From assembly GCF_008017415.1 (NCBI RefSeq), contig NZ_VRSV01000001.1, forward strand, positions 1,240,001 to 1,304,000: a stretch of DNA of 64,000 nt, given 5' to 3'. The position numbers were made by a program, and so were the translations under genes. Each line of letters begins with the position of its first letter. The stretch's first letter is position 1. Of the stretch, positions 12,127 to 22,301 are shown one piece after another. This stretch comes from Microbacterium hatanonis (GTDB lineage Bacteria > Actinomycetota > Actinomycetes > Actinomycetales > Microbacteriaceae). The notes below the pieces were generated by a model that worked only from the letters and a program-made list of their open reading frames with translations, was not told the origin of the DNA and did no database searches.

Positions 12127-13433
12127 AGCGAGGCCGCCGGATCGTCGCGCAGCGCGCCGTCGGCGACGGTGACGCGACCGCGATGGATGGTCCATCGCAC
12201 GTCACCGGGGAGCTCGCGTCCGACGTACGGCGAGTTCGTGCTTCGGCCGCGCAGGTCGGCTGTACCGAACGTGCGCGCGGGCCGCGGGTCGTAGAGGGTG
12301 ATGTTCGCCGGGCTTCCGACCGTCAGGGGCGTGCCGTGGTCGGCGAGGCGGCCGATGCGGGCGGGCATCCGCGACATGACGCGCGCCACGTCGCCCCACG
12401 TCAGCATCCCGGTGTCGACGACGGCCTGCTGCACGACGCGCAGGGCGCTCTCGAGCCCGACCATCCCGTTCGCCGCCGCCTGCCACTCGCAGGCCTTCGC
12501 CTCGGTGGGGTGCGGGGCGTGGTCGGTCGCGACGATGTCGATGGTGCCGTCCGCGAGCCCTTCGCGCACCGCCATCACGTCCTCTTCGCGGCGCAGCGGC
12601 GGGTTCACCTTGAACCGCGCGTCGTACCCGCGAACCAGTTCGTCGGTGAGGAGCAGATGGTGCGGCGTGACCTCGGCGGTCACCGCGACGCCGCGCTTCT
12701 TCGCCCAGCGGATGATGTCGACCGACCCCGCCGTGGAGAGATGGCAGACGTGCAGGCGAGAGCCGACGTGCTCGGCGAGCAGCACGTCGCGGGCGATGAT
12801 CGACTCCTCCGCGACCGCCGGCCACCCGGCGAGACCGAGTTCGGCCGACACGGAGCCCTCGTTCATCTGGGCGCCCTCGGTCAGTCGGGGGTCCTGCGCG
12901 TGCTGCGCGACGACGCCGTCGAACGCCTTCACGTACTCGAGCGCGCGCCGCATGATCAGCGGGTCCCAGACGCAGAAGCCGTCGTCGCTGAACACCCGCA
13001 CGCGGGCGCGGGAGTCGGCCATCGCGCCGAGCTCGGCGAGACGCTCGCCCTTCTGTCCGACCGTGACGGCGCCGATGGGCTGCACGTGGACGTACCCGGC
13101 GGCCTCGCCCAGGGCGAGCTCCTGCTCGACCACGCCGGCCGTGTCGGCCACGGGCGAGGTGTTCGGCATGGCGAACACCGCCGTGTATCCGCCGGCCGCC
13201 GCGGCGCGCGAGCCGGTGAGGATGGTCTCGGATGCTTCGTATCCGGGCTCTCGGAGATGGGTGTGGAGGTCGACCAGGCCGGGGAGGGCGACGAGGCCCG
13301 CGGCATCGACGACCGTCGCGCCCGTACGGGACAGGCTCGTGCCGATCTCGGCGATCACTCCGTCGTCGAGCACGATGTCGGCCGCCTGACCGCCCTCGAT
13401 GCTCGCTCCGCGAAGAATCAGGACTCCGGTCAT
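12123..13433 (-). CDS. pyrC: Dihydroorotase
   Basis: 436 residues, class I (type found with PyrB). It cyclises carbamoyl aspartate to dihydroorotate. Metal-binding [10 protein letters not shown] lies near residue 57-66, the [12 protein letters not shown] segment near 90-100, and further metal ligands in HVCHLST and in the ATDHAPH motif. Amidohydrolase fold with zinc. It overlaps pyrB upstream (ATGA) and the PH-like gene downstream (ATGA). Confidence 0.97.
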   Translation of the reverse strand: MTGVLILRGASIEGGQAADIVLDDGVIAEIGTSLSRTGATVVDAAGLVALPGLVDLHTHLREPGYEASETILTGSRAAAAGGYTAVFAMPNTSPVADTAGVVEQELALGEAAGYVHVQPIGAVTVGQKGERLAELGAMADSRARVRVFSDDGFCVWDPLIMRRALEYVKAFDGVVAQHAQDPRLTEGAQMNEGSVSAELGLAGWPAVAEESIIARDVLLAEHVGSRLHVCHLSTAGSVDIIRWAKKRGVAVTAEVTPHHLLLTDELVRGYDARFKVNPPLRREEDVMAVREGLADGTIDIVATDHAPHPTEAKACEWQAAANGMVGLESALRVVQQAVVDTGMLTWGDVARVMSRMPARIGRLADHGTPLTVGSPANITLYDPRPARTFGTADLRGRSTNSPYVGRELPGDVRWTIHRGRVTVADGALRDDPAASL

Positions 13434-14434
13434 CGTGCGTCCTCCTCGTGCATCCCCGCGCTGCGGGCATTCCCTGCGCTAGTGGCGTTCTCGGTGCGCT
13501 CCCCCGCGAGCAGCAGGTAGAGCACGGCCATCCGCACCGACACACCGTTCGCGACCTGCTCGAGCACCGTCGAGCGAGGCGAATCGGCGGCTTCGGCGGA
13601 GATCTCCATACCCCGGTTCATCGGCCCGGGGTGCAGCACAATGCTACCGTCCGGTAGGGCCGCCGCACGCCGCGCGTCGAGACCCCACCTCCGGGAATAC
13701 TCCCGTTCAGTGGGGAAATACGCGGCATTCATGCGCTCCAGCTGGATGCGCAGCATCATCAGGGCGTCGGGCCCGCGGCCGATCGCCTCGTCGAGGTCGT
13801 AGACGATCTCCACAGGCCAGGTCGAGACGTCCTGGGGCACGAGCGTGGGCGGCGCGACGAGCGTCACCGAGGCGCCGAGGGTGTGCAGCAGCCACACGTT
13901 CGAGCGGGCGACCCGCGAGTGCAGCACGTCGCCCACGATCGTGACCGCGAGGCCCTCGAGGTCGCGCCCGCGACTGTCGTCGCCGAACGTGCGCTTGCGG
14001 ATCGTGAAGGCGTCGAGCAGCGCCTGGGTCGGGTGCTCGTGGGTTCCGTCGCCCGCGTTGACCACCCCCGCGGTGATCCACCCGCTGGTGGCCAGGGTCT
14101 GCGGGGCCCCCGACGCGCCGTGGCGGATGACGACAGCATCCGCCCCCATGGCCTGGAGGGTCTGCGCGGTGTCCTGGAGCGACTCGCCCTTCGACACGCT
14201 CGAGCCCTTGGCCGAGAAGTTGATGACGTCGGCCGAGAGCCGCTTCGCGGCCGCCTCGAACGAGATGCGCGTGCGGGTGGAGTCCTCGAAGAACAGGTTG
14301 ACGACGGTCTTGCCGCGCAGCGTCGGGAGCTTCTTCACCTCGCGTCGCTGGGTGTCGGCCATGTCTTCGGCGACGTCGAGGATGCGCAGTGCGTCTTCGC
14401 GGGAGAGCGTGCGGGTATCGAGCAGGTTCCTCAT
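13430..14434 (-). CDS. pyrB: Aspartate carbamoyltransferase catalytic subunit
   Basis: 334 residues, a little longer than the usual 305-315. It condenses carbamoyl phosphate with aspartate. The carbamoyl-phosphate site [13 protein letters not shown] lies at about 49-61, and [10 protein letters not shown] (aspartate domain hinge) near 137-146. The last roughly 20 residues are polar and not conserved. No pyrI regulatory subunit is present, as is usual where PyrR controls the operon. It starts at an ATGA overlap with pyrR. Confidence 0.97.
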   Translation of the reverse strand: MRNLLDTRTLSREDALRILDVAEDMADTQRREVKKLPTLRGKTVVNLFFEDSTRTRISFEAAAKRLSADVINFSAKGSSVSKGESLQDTAQTLQAMGADAVVIRHGASGAPQTLATSGWITAGVVNAGDGTHEHPTQALLDAFTIRKRTFGDDSRGRDLEGLAVTIVGDVLHSRVARSNVWLLHTLGASVTLVAPPTLVPQDVSTWPVEIVYDLDEAIGRGPDALMMLRIQLERMNAAYFPTEREYSRRWGLDARRAAALPDGSIVLHPGPMNRGMEISAEAADSPRSTVLEQVANGVSVRMAVLYLLLAGERTENATSAGNARSAGMHEEDAR

Positions 14435-14976
14435 GCGCCCGTCACCGGCCCCTCGATCGTGACGGCTTCGATGCCGTCGTGCTCGGTCAGGCGCACGTTG
14501 ACCCGCTCGTCGCGGCCGCTCGGCAGGTTCTTGCCGATGAAGTCGGGGCGGATGGGCAGTTCTCGGTGGCCTCGGTCGACGAGGATGGCGAGGCGGACGG
14601 CCGCAGGACGACCGATGTCCTGCAGGGCGTCGAGGGCCGAACGGATGCTGCGCCCCGAGAAGAGCACGTCGTCCACCAGCACGACGACCTTGCCGTCGAT
14701 CCCGCCCGGCGGGATCTGCGTCGGCTGCGGGGTGCGCGTGGGGTTGCGATGCAGGTCGTCGCGGTACATCGTGACGTCGAGCGCTCCGACGGGGACCTCC
14801 GCGCCGCCGAACTCGCCGACGAGCGCGGCGATGCGATGGGCGAGCGTGACGCCGCGGGTGGGTATGCCGAGGACGACCAGATCGTCGGGGCCCTTGTTGG
14901 ACTCGAGGATCTCGTGGGAGATCCGAGTCAGTGCGCGGGCGATGTCGGCCTCATGAAGCACAGTTCGCGTGCTCAT
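14431..14976 (-). CDS. pyrR: Bifunctional pyr operon regulator / uracil phosphoribosyltransferase
   Basis: 181 residues. The type I phosphoribosyltransferase fold has the PRPP-binding loop [13 protein letters not shown] (about 91-103) and the flexible-loop region LHRNPTRTP. PyrR binds a conserved RNA stem-loop in pyr mRNA when UMP/UTP is high; the uracil phosphoribosyltransferase activity varies between species. First gene of the pyr operon; the matching RNA target is visible directly upstream of its start codon, so the gene is probably autoregulated. Confidence 0.96.
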   Translation of the reverse strand: MSTRTVLHEADIARALTRISHEILESNKGPDDLVVLGIPTRGVTLAHRIAALVGEFGGAEVPVGALDVTMYRDDLHRNPTRTPQPTQIPPGGIDGKVVVLVDDVLFSGRSIRSALDALQDIGRPAAVRLAILVDRGHRELPIRPDFIGKNLPSGRDERVNVRLTEHDGIEAVTIEGPVTGA

Positions 14977-14985
14977 CCGCCGCTC

Positions 14986-15016
14986 CCTTCTCCGCCTCTC
15001 TGGACGGTGTTAAAGG
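14986..15016 (-). promoter_or_regulatory. PyrR-binding RNA loop in the pyr leader
   Basis: The minus-strand leader reads CCTTTAACACC, then GTCCAGAGAGGCGGAGAAGG, ending 9 bases before the pyrR ATG. This matches the classic PyrR-binding loop (UUUAA, then GUCCAGAGAGGCU, then AAGG). CCUU at one end can pair with AAGG at the other, and that AAGG belongs to the AAGGGAG ribosome binding site. Bound PyrR would hide the ribosome binding site, giving translational repression as proposed for mycobacteria. No Rho-independent terminator is present, which argues against the Bacillus transcription-attenuation mode. Confidence 0.85.
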
Positions 15017-15034
15017 TTGCTGTGGTGCTCCCCC

Positions 15035-15040
15035 AGCCTA
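15035..15040 (-). promoter_or_regulatory. Likely -10 element of the pyr operon promoter
   Basis: TAGGCT on the minus strand fits the actinobacterial TANNNT pattern. It would place the transcript start near 15028 and a leader of about 50 nt that just contains the PyrR loop. No good -35 is visible. Confidence 0.5.
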
Positions 15041-15146
15041 GCCGGTCCGAGCGCGGACGCCGCGTGAGACACCAGAACCGGCGAACACGCCCCGCCTGGC
15101 GGGATGTGTCGGCCGATAGGTGTGTTTCGTACGGCGGCCGGCGCGC

Positions 15147-16703
15147 TCAGGCGGTGGGGACGGATGCGTCGGCGAGGCTCGCGCGGATCGGGTGGCCCTG
15201 GGTCGTCAGGCACTTGCCGCTGGTCAGGTCCCACTTCCAGTCGTGGAGGCTGCACGTGAGCACGCCGTCCTCGATCTTGCCCGTCTTCGTCAGATCGGCG
15301 CGCAGGTGCGGGCAGCGACGCTGCACGGTCCACCCATCGATCTCCGCGTCTTCGGTCTGATCGGACTGCTCGGCGTACCAGTTCTCGACGTACTCGATGC
15401 GGTCGCGCGAGAGGCACTTGAGGAACGTCGTGAGGAACTCGTTGAACTTCCCGCTGCGGCCGACGGAGAACTGCATCGACAGGAAGATCGAATTCGACCA
15501 GTCGATCTCGTGGTCGCGGATGTTGGTGGAGACGAGGTCGGCGGGGATCGTGTACCAGTAGACGCACTCCTCCCCCGCGTACTCGCGCACCTTGGCCTTC
15601 GGGAAGTCCACGACCATGTCGAGCTCGCCGATGCGGAAGCGCACGTTGCCGCCCACGCCGTTGCGGATCGTGCGCGCCCGGCGGATCAGGGGCTCCCACC
15701 ACTCCTTGATCGCGGCGAGCATCTCGGCCGGCGGCAGGATGTCCGCCCGCGAAGCCTCCTCCGCCTGCACCTCTGCCTGGCGGCTGTCGCGCTGCTCGGC
15801 GAGGTAGGCCCACTTGTCGGTGAAGATCCGCTCGATCTCCTCGTCGGTGAAGAGCGTCTGCGTGACCTTGACGTCGCTGTGGTGCACGTCGACCTGCGTG
15901 CCCGGGACGAACAGGTAGCCCTTCTGCGCCGGGCGCTGCTCGCTCATGTGCGCGAGGAACTGGCTCTGGTCGGTGAAGATCGAGTCGTTCTCCAGCCCGA
16001 CCCCGTTGTAGCGGAAGAGCTCCTCGCGCAGGAACATCGGCGGACCGGCCATCGGGAAGACGTGCTCGGCATCGACCTTGTCGATGTAGTACATCGCCCG
16101 CTTGTTCTGCGCATCGCGCTTGAGCTGGGCGAAGTTCTGCTTGGCATCCTGCGGGAGGTCGTAGACCATCGGCCACCAGATGGCCCCCGAGACCTGGGTG
16201 AAATACGCGTCGGGCTTGCCGAATGCGAACAGCTTGTCGAGGTCGAGCGGGTGGGAGTCGTTCTGGTTCAGCACGCTGGCAGTGCCGTCGTCGACGCTCA
16301 GCGAGGAGTCGCCGATGGGTCCGTCGCTGGGAGCCCGCAGCGGGGTCACCATGAGCTTCAGGTCGCCGAACTCCAGAGGCTCCCCCGCGTGGGTGTAGAC
16401 GATGTTGTCGTAGCCGAGCGCACGCAGATCCGACTCGAGGTCGTCGGTCGGGTAGTCGGGCAGCAGGACGCGGATGCTGGTGGGAACGAATCTGCGCAAC
16501 AGCGCCGGGTCGAAGTGGTCGCGGTGACGGTGCGAGATGTAGAGGAAATCGGCCGCGCCGAAGCGCTCCCAGTCGAGACCGCGGTTGTCGGGGAACGGAA
16601 ACCACGAACCGAAGAAGCTCGGACCGATGACCGGGTCGCAGAGGATGCTGCCGCCCGCCGTCTCGATGAACATTCCCGCGTGCCCGAGCCCTGTGATGCG
16701 CAT
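15147..16703 (-). CDS. Metallo-beta-lactamase fold hydrolase with C-terminal Rieske [2Fe-2S] domain
   Basis: 518 residues. The N-terminal half is an MBL fold with the HxHxDH metal motif HRHRDH at 58-63. The C-terminal end carries a Rieske cluster site: Cys464-x-His466 and Cys484-x2-His487. The combination recalls CMP-N-acetylneuraminate hydroxylase (CMAH)-like proteins, where the Rieske domain lies on the other side of the MBL domain. A redox hydroxylase or a hydrolase with electron transfer are both possible; the substrate is unknown. No reductase or ferredoxin gene is adjacent. It is transcribed alone between the SNF2 helicase and the pyr operon. Confidence 0.85.
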   Translation of the reverse strand: MRITGLGHAGMFIETAGGSILCDPVIGPSFFGSWFPFPDNRGLDWERFGAADFLYISHRHRDHFDPALLRRFVPTSIRVLLPDYPTDDLESDLRALGYDNIVYTHAGEPLEFGDLKLMVTPLRAPSDGPIGDSSLSVDDGTASVLNQNDSHPLDLDKLFAFGKPDAYFTQVSGAIWWPMVYDLPQDAKQNFAQLKRDAQNKRAMYYIDKVDAEHVFPMAGPPMFLREELFRYNGVGLENDSIFTDQSQFLAHMSEQRPAQKGYLFVPGTQVDVHHSDVKVTQTLFTDEEIERIFTDKWAYLAEQRDSRQAEVQAEEASRADILPPAEMLAAIKEWWEPLIRRARTIRNGVGGNVRFRIGELDMVVDFPKAKVREYAGEECVYWYTIPADLVSTNIRDHEIDWSNSIFLSMQFSVGRSGKFNEFLTTFLKCLSRDRIEYVENWYAEQSDQTEDAEIDGWTVQRRCPHLRADLTKTGKIEDGVLTCSLHDWKWDLTSGKCLTTQGHPIRASLADASVPTA

Positions 16704-16775
16704 GGATACCTCTCGTGTCTGACCGATCGAGTCTACGTCGCCCCGCTGGACCGGCCCTGGGTCCGCTCGGTCGTC

Positions 16776-19745
16776 TCAGAGGTCGAGGAGCCCGCGGATG
16801 TCGTCGGCGCTCAGCGATTCGGCGAACAGGTCGCCGTCGTCGACCACCGCATCGAAGAGCTCGGACTTGCGCTGCTGCAGCAGCCGTACCTTCTCCTCGA
16901 TCGTGTCGGACGCCAGCATCCGGTAGACGAAGACGTGGCGGTCCTGACCGATGCGGTGCACGCGGTCGATCGCCTGCGCCTCGGCCGCGGGGTTCCACCA
17001 GGGGTCGAGCAGGAACACATAGTCGGCCTCGGTGAGGGTCAGTCCGAAACCTCCGGCCTTGAGGCTGATGAGGAAGACCGGGGCCTCGCCCGAGCGGAAG
17101 CCTTCCACCACCTCCCCTCGTCGCAGGGTCGACCCGTCGAGGTGCGCGTACGCGATGCCCGCGGCGTCGAGGCGATCTGCCGCCAAGGACAGGAACGACG
17201 TGAATTGGCTGAACACCAGCGCGCGGTGCCCTTCGGCGATCACCTCGGTCAGACGGGTGAGCAGCGCGTCGAGCTTGCTCGACCCGATGGGTGCGTGGCG
17301 CTCGTCGATCAGCGCGGGGTGCAGGCTCAGCATCCGCAGCAGTGTCAACGAACGGAAGACGATGAAGCGGTGCCGGTCGAGGTCGTCGAGGAGACCCAGA
17401 ACCTTCTGCCGCTCGCGGTGCAGCACGGTGTCGTAGAGGGCCCGGTGCTCTGGCGACAGGTCGATGTGCAGATCCTGCTCCTGCTTCGGCGGCAGATCGG
17501 GGGCGACCAGCTCCTTGGTGCGCCGCAGCATCAGCGGGCGGATGCGGCGCCGTAGGCGTGCGAGTCTCTCGGCGCCGTGCGCACTCGCCGTCGCGTCGTC
17601 GCGTCGCGCGTTCTCGATCGGGAGCACGTACTCTTCGCGGAATCGCCGCGCCGAGGGGAAGAGCCCCGGTGCCGTGAGCGAGAACAGCGCCCACAGATCG
17701 CCCAGTCCGTTCTCGAGCGGCGTGCCGGTGAGGGCGATCGTCATATCGGCCGTCAGGTTCTTGGCGGCGCGATGGCCCGAGGTCTGGGGGTTCTTCACGA
17801 ACTGGGCCTCGTCGAGGACGACCCCGGCCCATCGCTCCGCCGTGAACGACGTCTCGTCGAGCCGGAGGATCGCATACGACGTGACGACGACATCGGCGCC
17901 GGCCGAAGCATCCGTCACGGTCATCCCCGTCTTCGTCACCGTCGCCTCGATGGTGCGGACGACGAGGCCCGGGGCGAAGCGCTCGGCCTCCTCGCGCCAC
18001 GTCGCGAGCACCGACGTCGGGGCGACGACGAGGAACGGGCGCTGCTCGCCCCGCTCTCGGGCGTGCAGCATCAGGGCGAGCAGCTGGAGCGTCTTGCCGA
18101 GCCCCATGTCGTCGGCGAGGATGCCGCCGAGCCGATGGCGCCACAGGAAGGCGAGCCAGTCGAAGCCGCGCTTCTGATATCCGCGCAGGTCCGCCTGGAG
18201 CCCTTCCGGAAGCTCCGTCTCCTCGATGCCTTCGACGGAAGCGAGGCCGCGCACGAGCCGTCGCCACGCCTGCGCGGGCTCCGCCTGGTCGGCGAGGTCT
18301 TCGAAGTCCGACCACAGCGCGGTCTGGTGACGGTGGATGCGCTCACCGGTCTCCCACTCGTCGAGCGAAGCGGCTTCGTCGAGCAGCTCCTTGAGTCGTG
18401 TGAGCGCGGGATGGGCGAGCGAGAAGTAGGCGCCGTCGGACAGCCTCATGCGCCGGCGCCCCCGCGCCAGCGCGGTGAGCAGCGGCGCGAGCGGCACCCA
18501 GCGGCCTTCGATCGTGACGATCACGCCGAGGTCGAACCAGTCGGGATCGTCGGTCGGCACCGTGGTGACCGACACCTCGGGGGCTCCTGTGAGCTCCCGC
18601 ACCGAGGGGCGCACCCCCGTGATCTCCACGCGGACATCGTCGAGCTGCTGCAGCGCGGGCACGATCTGCGTCGAGAACTCGCCCGCGTCGGGGCCGCGCA
18701 GTGTGCCCGACGCGGCGAAGGGGAGATCGGATGCGCCGGCCCACGCGAGGGTCAGCGCCGCAGCCCGTTCCGCCTCGGCCGCCGTATCGCGCTCGGGGTG
18801 CTCTACGGCTGGATAGGGAAAGGGCGGGAGCCCGGGGTAGATCCACTCGAGCGCGTAGGTCACGGTGTCTACGTCGAACGCCGCCGTGAGCCGCAGGCTC
18901 GGCCGGGGCGCGGGCGGCGGATCGAGTCCGCCGACCGGCGTCACCCTCGTGCGTCGGGCGAGGCGGGGGTATGCCTCGCGCACGAATTCCACCGCCTCGT
19001 GCGCCGGTACCTCGACGCCCTCGGGGGCGCCCAGGAGGGCGGTCACGGTGTCGTCGAGGGTCGCAGGGGCGATCGTGATCCCGATGACCTCGGTGTCGAG
19101 GGTGAAGGAGAAGAACGCGCCCGTGCCGAGCGGTCGCACGCGTGAGACGTCGGTGGGGGCGCCGTCGACGCTGATCCGTGCGGCGACGCGCAGCGTGCCA
19201 CCGCTCTCCGGGCCGACCAGGACGTCGACCGCCGCCGTGCCTGCGAGGGCGATCGACTGCTGGGGATGAGTCGCGACCAGGGCGACCCCCGCACGTTCGG
19301 CGGCGCGCAGGTGCATCCACAGGAGCGACGACGACGACGGTCCGAGGGGCACCCACTCCGACACCGACGAGAACGCGCCCACCGCGGCGGAGGGGCGCGC
19401 GATGGCGAACAGCTCGGTGAACCATCGCACCGCCTCGGGGGCGAAGCGCGACGTCGACCGTCGGACGTCGTCCCAGGCGGCGTCCTTCTTCACCCACCCG
19501 CCCCGCGCCCCGCGCGTGAGGGGGCGCACCGCGAGCTGGAGCTCGTCCTGCCGCCGGGCCAGCGCGCGAGGGGCGACCGCGTCGGTGGTGCGCGGATCCC
19601 ATCGGCGCGGGTCGTGCGGCTCGCGCTGCCGCAGCTCGACGCCCAGCGCCAGCGGGGCGTGCGCAGAGGTCGACGAGCTCGCGACGAGATCGCGCCACGA
19701 CAGCGGCGACGCGTCGTGGTGCGGTCGATCGGCGGGCGCGTTCAC
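16776..19745 (-). CDS. SNF2-family DEAD/DEAH-box ATPase/helicase
   Basis: 989 residues. The C-terminal 470 residues form a complete SNF2 ATPase: Walker A ADDMGLGKT, Walker B LDEAQ, SAT-like ALTGTPLEN, and helicase C-terminal motifs VFSQFTSF, LKAGGFGLTLT and DRVHRIGQ. The N-terminal half (about 1-500) is poorly conserved and may be a bacterial SNF2-associated domain; no SWIM zinc finger with CxCx(n)CxH is seen. These HepA/RapA-like proteins move along duplex DNA and are thought to remodel nucleoprotein complexes in transcription or repair. The ATG at 19745 stands 50 bp before nusB ends, so it may have its own promoter. Confidence 0.9.
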   Translation of the reverse strand: MNAPADRPHHDASPLSWRDLVASSSTSAHAPLALGVELRQREPHDPRRWDPRTTDAVAPRALARRQDELQLAVRPLTRGARGGWVKKDAAWDDVRRSTSRFAPEAVRWFTELFAIARPSAAVGAFSSVSEWVPLGPSSSSLLWMHLRAAERAGVALVATHPQQSIALAGTAAVDVLVGPESGGTLRVAARISVDGAPTDVSRVRPLGTGAFFSFTLDTEVIGITIAPATLDDTVTALLGAPEGVEVPAHEAVEFVREAYPRLARRTRVTPVGGLDPPPAPRPSLRLTAAFDVDTVTYALEWIYPGLPPFPYPAVEHPERDTAAEAERAAALTLAWAGASDLPFAASGTLRGPDAGEFSTQIVPALQQLDDVRVEITGVRPSVRELTGAPEVSVTTVPTDDPDWFDLGVIVTIEGRWVPLAPLLTALARGRRRMRLSDGAYFSLAHPALTRLKELLDEAASLDEWETGERIHRHQTALWSDFEDLADQAEPAQAWRRLVRGLASVEGIEETELPEGLQADLRGYQKRGFDWLAFLWRHRLGGILADDMGLGKTLQLLALMLHARERGEQRPFLVVAPTSVLATWREEAERFAPGLVVRTIEATVTKTGMTVTDASAGADVVVTSYAILRLDETSFTAERWAGVVLDEAQFVKNPQTSGHRAAKNLTADMTIALTGTPLENGLGDLWALFSLTAPGLFPSARRFREEYVLPIENARRDDATASAHGAERLARLRRRIRPLMLRRTKELVAPDLPPKQEQDLHIDLSPEHRALYDTVLHRERQKVLGLLDDLDRHRFIVFRSLTLLRMLSLHPALIDERHAPIGSSKLDALLTRLTEVIAEGHRALVFSQFTSFLSLAADRLDAAGIAYAHLDGSTLRRGEVVEGFRSGEAPVFLISLKAGGFGLTLTEADYVFLLDPWWNPAAEAQAIDRVHRIGQDRHVFVYRMLASDTIEEKVRLLQQRKSELFDAVVDDGDLFAESLSADDIRGLLDL

Positions 19746-19795
19746 GCGGAGATCCTCTCAGGGCTCTCCGACAGGCCGAGCGCGCAGCGCGAGTC

Positions 19796-20206
19796 TCAGC
19801 CCGCGCGGGAGATGCGGCCGAGCACTCCGTGGACGAACGAGCCCGACTCCTCGGTCGAGAACTCCTTCGCGAGCTCCACCGCCTCGTCGATCGCCACCGC
19901 GGCGGGGACCTCGTCGTTGAAGAGCACCTCCCACGTGCCGATCCGCAGCAGTGCGCGGTCGACGGCGGGCATGCGGGCGAGCGACCAGTCCTTCGCGAAC
20001 GTCACGATCTGCTCGTCGATCTCGTCTCCGTGGTCGATGATCCCGTCGACGATGTCCCGGGCGTACAACCAGGACGACTCGCGGGCCGGCTCGTTCGCCG
20101 CGCGCTTCGCCTCGGCGGCCAGGATCACCGGCAGCTCTTCACCGCGGACATCGGACTGGAACAGGATGTCGAGGGCGCGCTTGCGGGCCTTCGTGCGTGC
20201 ACTCAT
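19796..20206 (-). CDS. nusB: Transcription antitermination factor NusB
   Basis: 136 residues. All-helical NusB fold: KARKRALDILFQSDVRGEE at the N-terminus, RNA-binding surface residues, and the C-terminal NDEVPAAVAIDEAVELAKEF and FVHGVLGRI segments that define the family. With NusE (S10) it binds boxA in rRNA leaders for antitermination. It lies 12 bp after efp, as is common in actinobacteria (aroQ-efp-nusB). Confidence 0.96.
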   Translation of the reverse strand: MSARTKARKRALDILFQSDVRGEELPVILAAEAKRAANEPARESSWLYARDIVDGIIDHGDEIDEQIVTFAKDWSLARMPAVDRALLRIGTWEVLFNDEVPAAVAIDEAVELAKEFSTEESGSFVHGVLGRISRAG

Positions 20207-20218
20207 CGTGAGGGCGCG

Positions 20219-20779
20219 TCAGCTGACGCGGCCGAGGTAGTCGCCCGTGCGGGTGTCGACCTTGACCTTCGTGTTGTTCTCGACGAAAAGCGGCACCTGG
20301 ATCTCGTGACCGGTCTCGAGGGTGGCCGGCTTCGTACCCGCCGACGAGCGGTCGCCCTGCAGCCCGGGCTCGGTGTAGGTGATCTCGAGCACGACCGATG
20401 CCGGCAGCTCGACGTAGAGCGGGTTGCCGTTGTTGGTCGCGAGGGTGACCTGCTGGTTCTCGAGCAGGTAGTTGGCCGCGTCGCCGACGATCGTGGCGGG
20501 CACGGTGATCTGGTCGTAGTCGTCGGTGTTCATGAAGACGAAGCCTTCACCGTCGTTGTACAGATAGGTGAAGTCCTGGCGGTCGACGTTCTCGATGTCG
20601 ATCTTGGCGCCGGCGTTGTAGGTGCGGTCGACGACCTTGCCGGTCATGATGCTCTTCATCTTGGTGCGGACGAATGCGCCGCCCTTGCCCGGCTTGACGT
20701 GCTGGAACTCCACCACGCTCCAGAGCTGCCCGTCGATGTTGAGGACGACGCCGTTCTTGATATCTGCGGTGGAAGCCAT
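20219..20779 (-). CDS. efp: Elongation factor P
   Basis: 186 residues. It relieves ribosome stalling at polyproline stretches. The KOW-like N-terminal domain holds the tip loop KPGKGGA with Lys32 at the position that is post-translationally modified in some bacteria. Two OB domains follow, with the [18 protein letters not shown] signature (about 132-150). No epmA/epmB-like modification gene is in the window. The PGKGG loop differs slightly from the PGKGP loop described for actinobacterial EF-P that works unmodified. Confidence 0.97.
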   Translation of the reverse strand: MASTADIKNGVVLNIDGQLWSVVEFQHVKPGKGGAFVRTKMKSIMTGKVVDRTYNAGAKIDIENVDRQDFTYLYNDGEGFVFMNTDDYDQITVPATIVGDAANYLLENQQVTLATNNGNPLYVELPASVVLEITYTEPGLQGDRSSAGTKPATLETGHEIQVPLFVENNTKVKVDTRTGDYLGRVS

Positions 20780-20880
20780 GGCTGAAGGGAGTCCGTTCGT
20801 AGGAGGGTCTGCGGGCGGTGCGCTCGTCGGAGCGCGGCCCGAGGGTCGATTCTACGGGATGGGCGCGCGCAGCGCCGGGT

Positions 20881-21339
20881 TCAGCCCTCGGCTCGCCCGG
20901 TGACGACGTCGCAGAGCAGGGTGACGGCTCGGGCGTACCCGGCGACGCCCTCGCCGATCACGTGCACCACGGCGACGTCGGCGACATAGGAGTGGTGGCG
21001 GAACGGCTCTCGTGCCCGCACATCGGAGATGTGCACCTCGGCCACGGGGAGGTCGACGCCCGACAGCGCGTCGCGCAGCACGACCGAGGTGTGCGTGAGC
21101 CCGCCCGGGTTGATGACGATGCCCGCGCAGTCCTCGCGGGCGGCGTGGATCGCGTCGATCAGCACACCCTCGTGGTTGCTCTGCACGGCGCGCACCTCGA
21201 AGCCCCGCGCGCGGGCGGTGTCGGCGGTGAGCCGCTCGACGTCGGCGAGGGTCTCAGTGCCGTAGATGGCGGGCTCGCGGGTGCCCAGCAGGTTGAGGTT
21301 CGGGCCGTTCAGAAGGAGGAGTCGTCGCGGGGTGGTCAC
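20881..21339 (-). CDS. aroQ: 3-dehydroquinate dehydratase, type II
   Basis: 152 residues, the dodecameric type II enzyme of the shikimate pathway. Motifs: [17 protein letters not shown] (11-27) with catalytic Tyr26 and Arg21, [21 protein letters not shown], and EVHIS with the catalytic His. It sits about 5.4 kb from the aroB-aroK-aroC-aroE cluster and just upstream of efp on the same strand. It overlaps the fdhD end by 4 bp. Confidence 0.97.
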   Translation of the reverse strand: MTTPRRLLLLNGPNLNLLGTREPAIYGTETLADVERLTADTARARGFEVRAVQSNHEGVLIDAIHAAREDCAGIVINPGGLTHTSVVLRDALSGVDLPVAEVHISDVRAREPFRHHSYVADVAVVHVIGEGVAGYARAVTLLCDVVTGRAEG

Positions 21340-22220
21340 CGGGGCAACATATCAGCGAGGGCGTCGGCGGCTGCGGGAGTCGTCGTCGAGGTCAGGATGC
21401 GGTCGGCTCTGCTGTAGACGTTGAGCGACTGCCCGCGCGAGAAGCCGACGAGGGTGATCCCGCGAGCCTCCGCGAGGTCGACGGCCAACGACGAGGGCGC
21501 GGAGACGGCCGCAAGGATCGGGATCCCCGCCATCGCCGCCTTCTGCACGAGTTCGAAGCTGGCGCGGCCGGAGACCTGCAGCACGGTGCCGCGCAGCGGC
21601 AGCCGATCGTGGAGGGCGGCCCACCCGACGACCTTGTCGACGGCGTTGTGGCGCCCGACATCCTCGCGCAGGACGAGCAGATCGCCGGTCGCGGCGTCGA
21701 ACAGGCCCGCGGCGTGGAGTCCGCCGGTCTTGTCGAAGACCGCCTGCTGGGCGCGTAAGAGATCCGGGAGCGACGCGAGCAGCGGGAGGTCCACGGTCGC
21801 CCGGTCGGTGGAGACGTCGTAGCTCGACACGGTCTCGACGGCGTCGATCGAGGCCTTCCCGCAGACCCCGCAGGAACTCGTCGTGTAGAACGAGCGGGCG
21901 AGGTCGGGTGACGGCGGGCGCACACCCGGTGCGAGCGTGACGTCGAGCACGTTGTAGGTGTTCTCCACCCCTCCGGTGCCCGGCCCACCGCAGTGGATGG
22001 CGCCGGAGAACTCGTCGCCGCGGGAGATCACGGCCTCGGAGACGAGGAACCCCGCCGCGAGTTCGACGTCGTGCCCGGGCGTGCGCATCGTGACGGCGAG
22101 CGGAGTGCCGCCGATGCGGATCTCGAGGGGCTCCTCCACGGCGAGCGTGTCGGGGCGGCGGCGTTCCTCCCCGTCCACGCGCAGCGTGAGGATCGGTTTG
22201 CGCACGGTGATGCGTCCCAT
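21336..22220 (-). CDS. fdhD: Formate dehydrogenase accessory sulfurtransferase FdhD
   Basis: 294 residues. FdhD passes sulfur from a cysteine desulfurase to the molybdenum cofactor so that formate dehydrogenase-type enzymes are active. Catalytic cysteines Cys117 and Cys120 lie in SSCGVCGK; the [10 protein letters not shown] motif and the C-terminal [12 protein letters not shown] segment are conserved. The ATG at 22220 (MGRITVRK) matches the family start; another ATG lies four codons upstream. Divergent from moeA with 81 bp between, and near the YdeP-type oxidoreductase that may be its client. Confidence 0.93.
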   Translation of the reverse strand: MGRITVRKPILTLRVDGEERRRPDTLAVEEPLEIRIGGTPLAVTMRTPGHDVELAAGFLVSEAVISRGDEFSGAIHCGGPGTGGVENTYNVLDVTLAPGVRPPSPDLARSFYTTSSCGVCGKASIDAVETVSSYDVSTDRATVDLPLLASLPDLLRAQQAVFDKTGGLHAAGLFDAATGDLLVLREDVGRHNAVDKVVGWAALHDRLPLRGTVLQVSGRASFELVQKAAMAGIPILAAVSAPSSLAVDLAEARGITLVGFSRGQSLNVYSRADRILTSTTTPAAADALADMLPR

Positions 22221-22301
22221 TCGCGCCTCCATCGGCTCTTTCCCCCAGCCTAAGACGCACGGCAGGCCCGCGGCCGGTCGCGCTGTCGTTACGCTGGCCG
22301 G

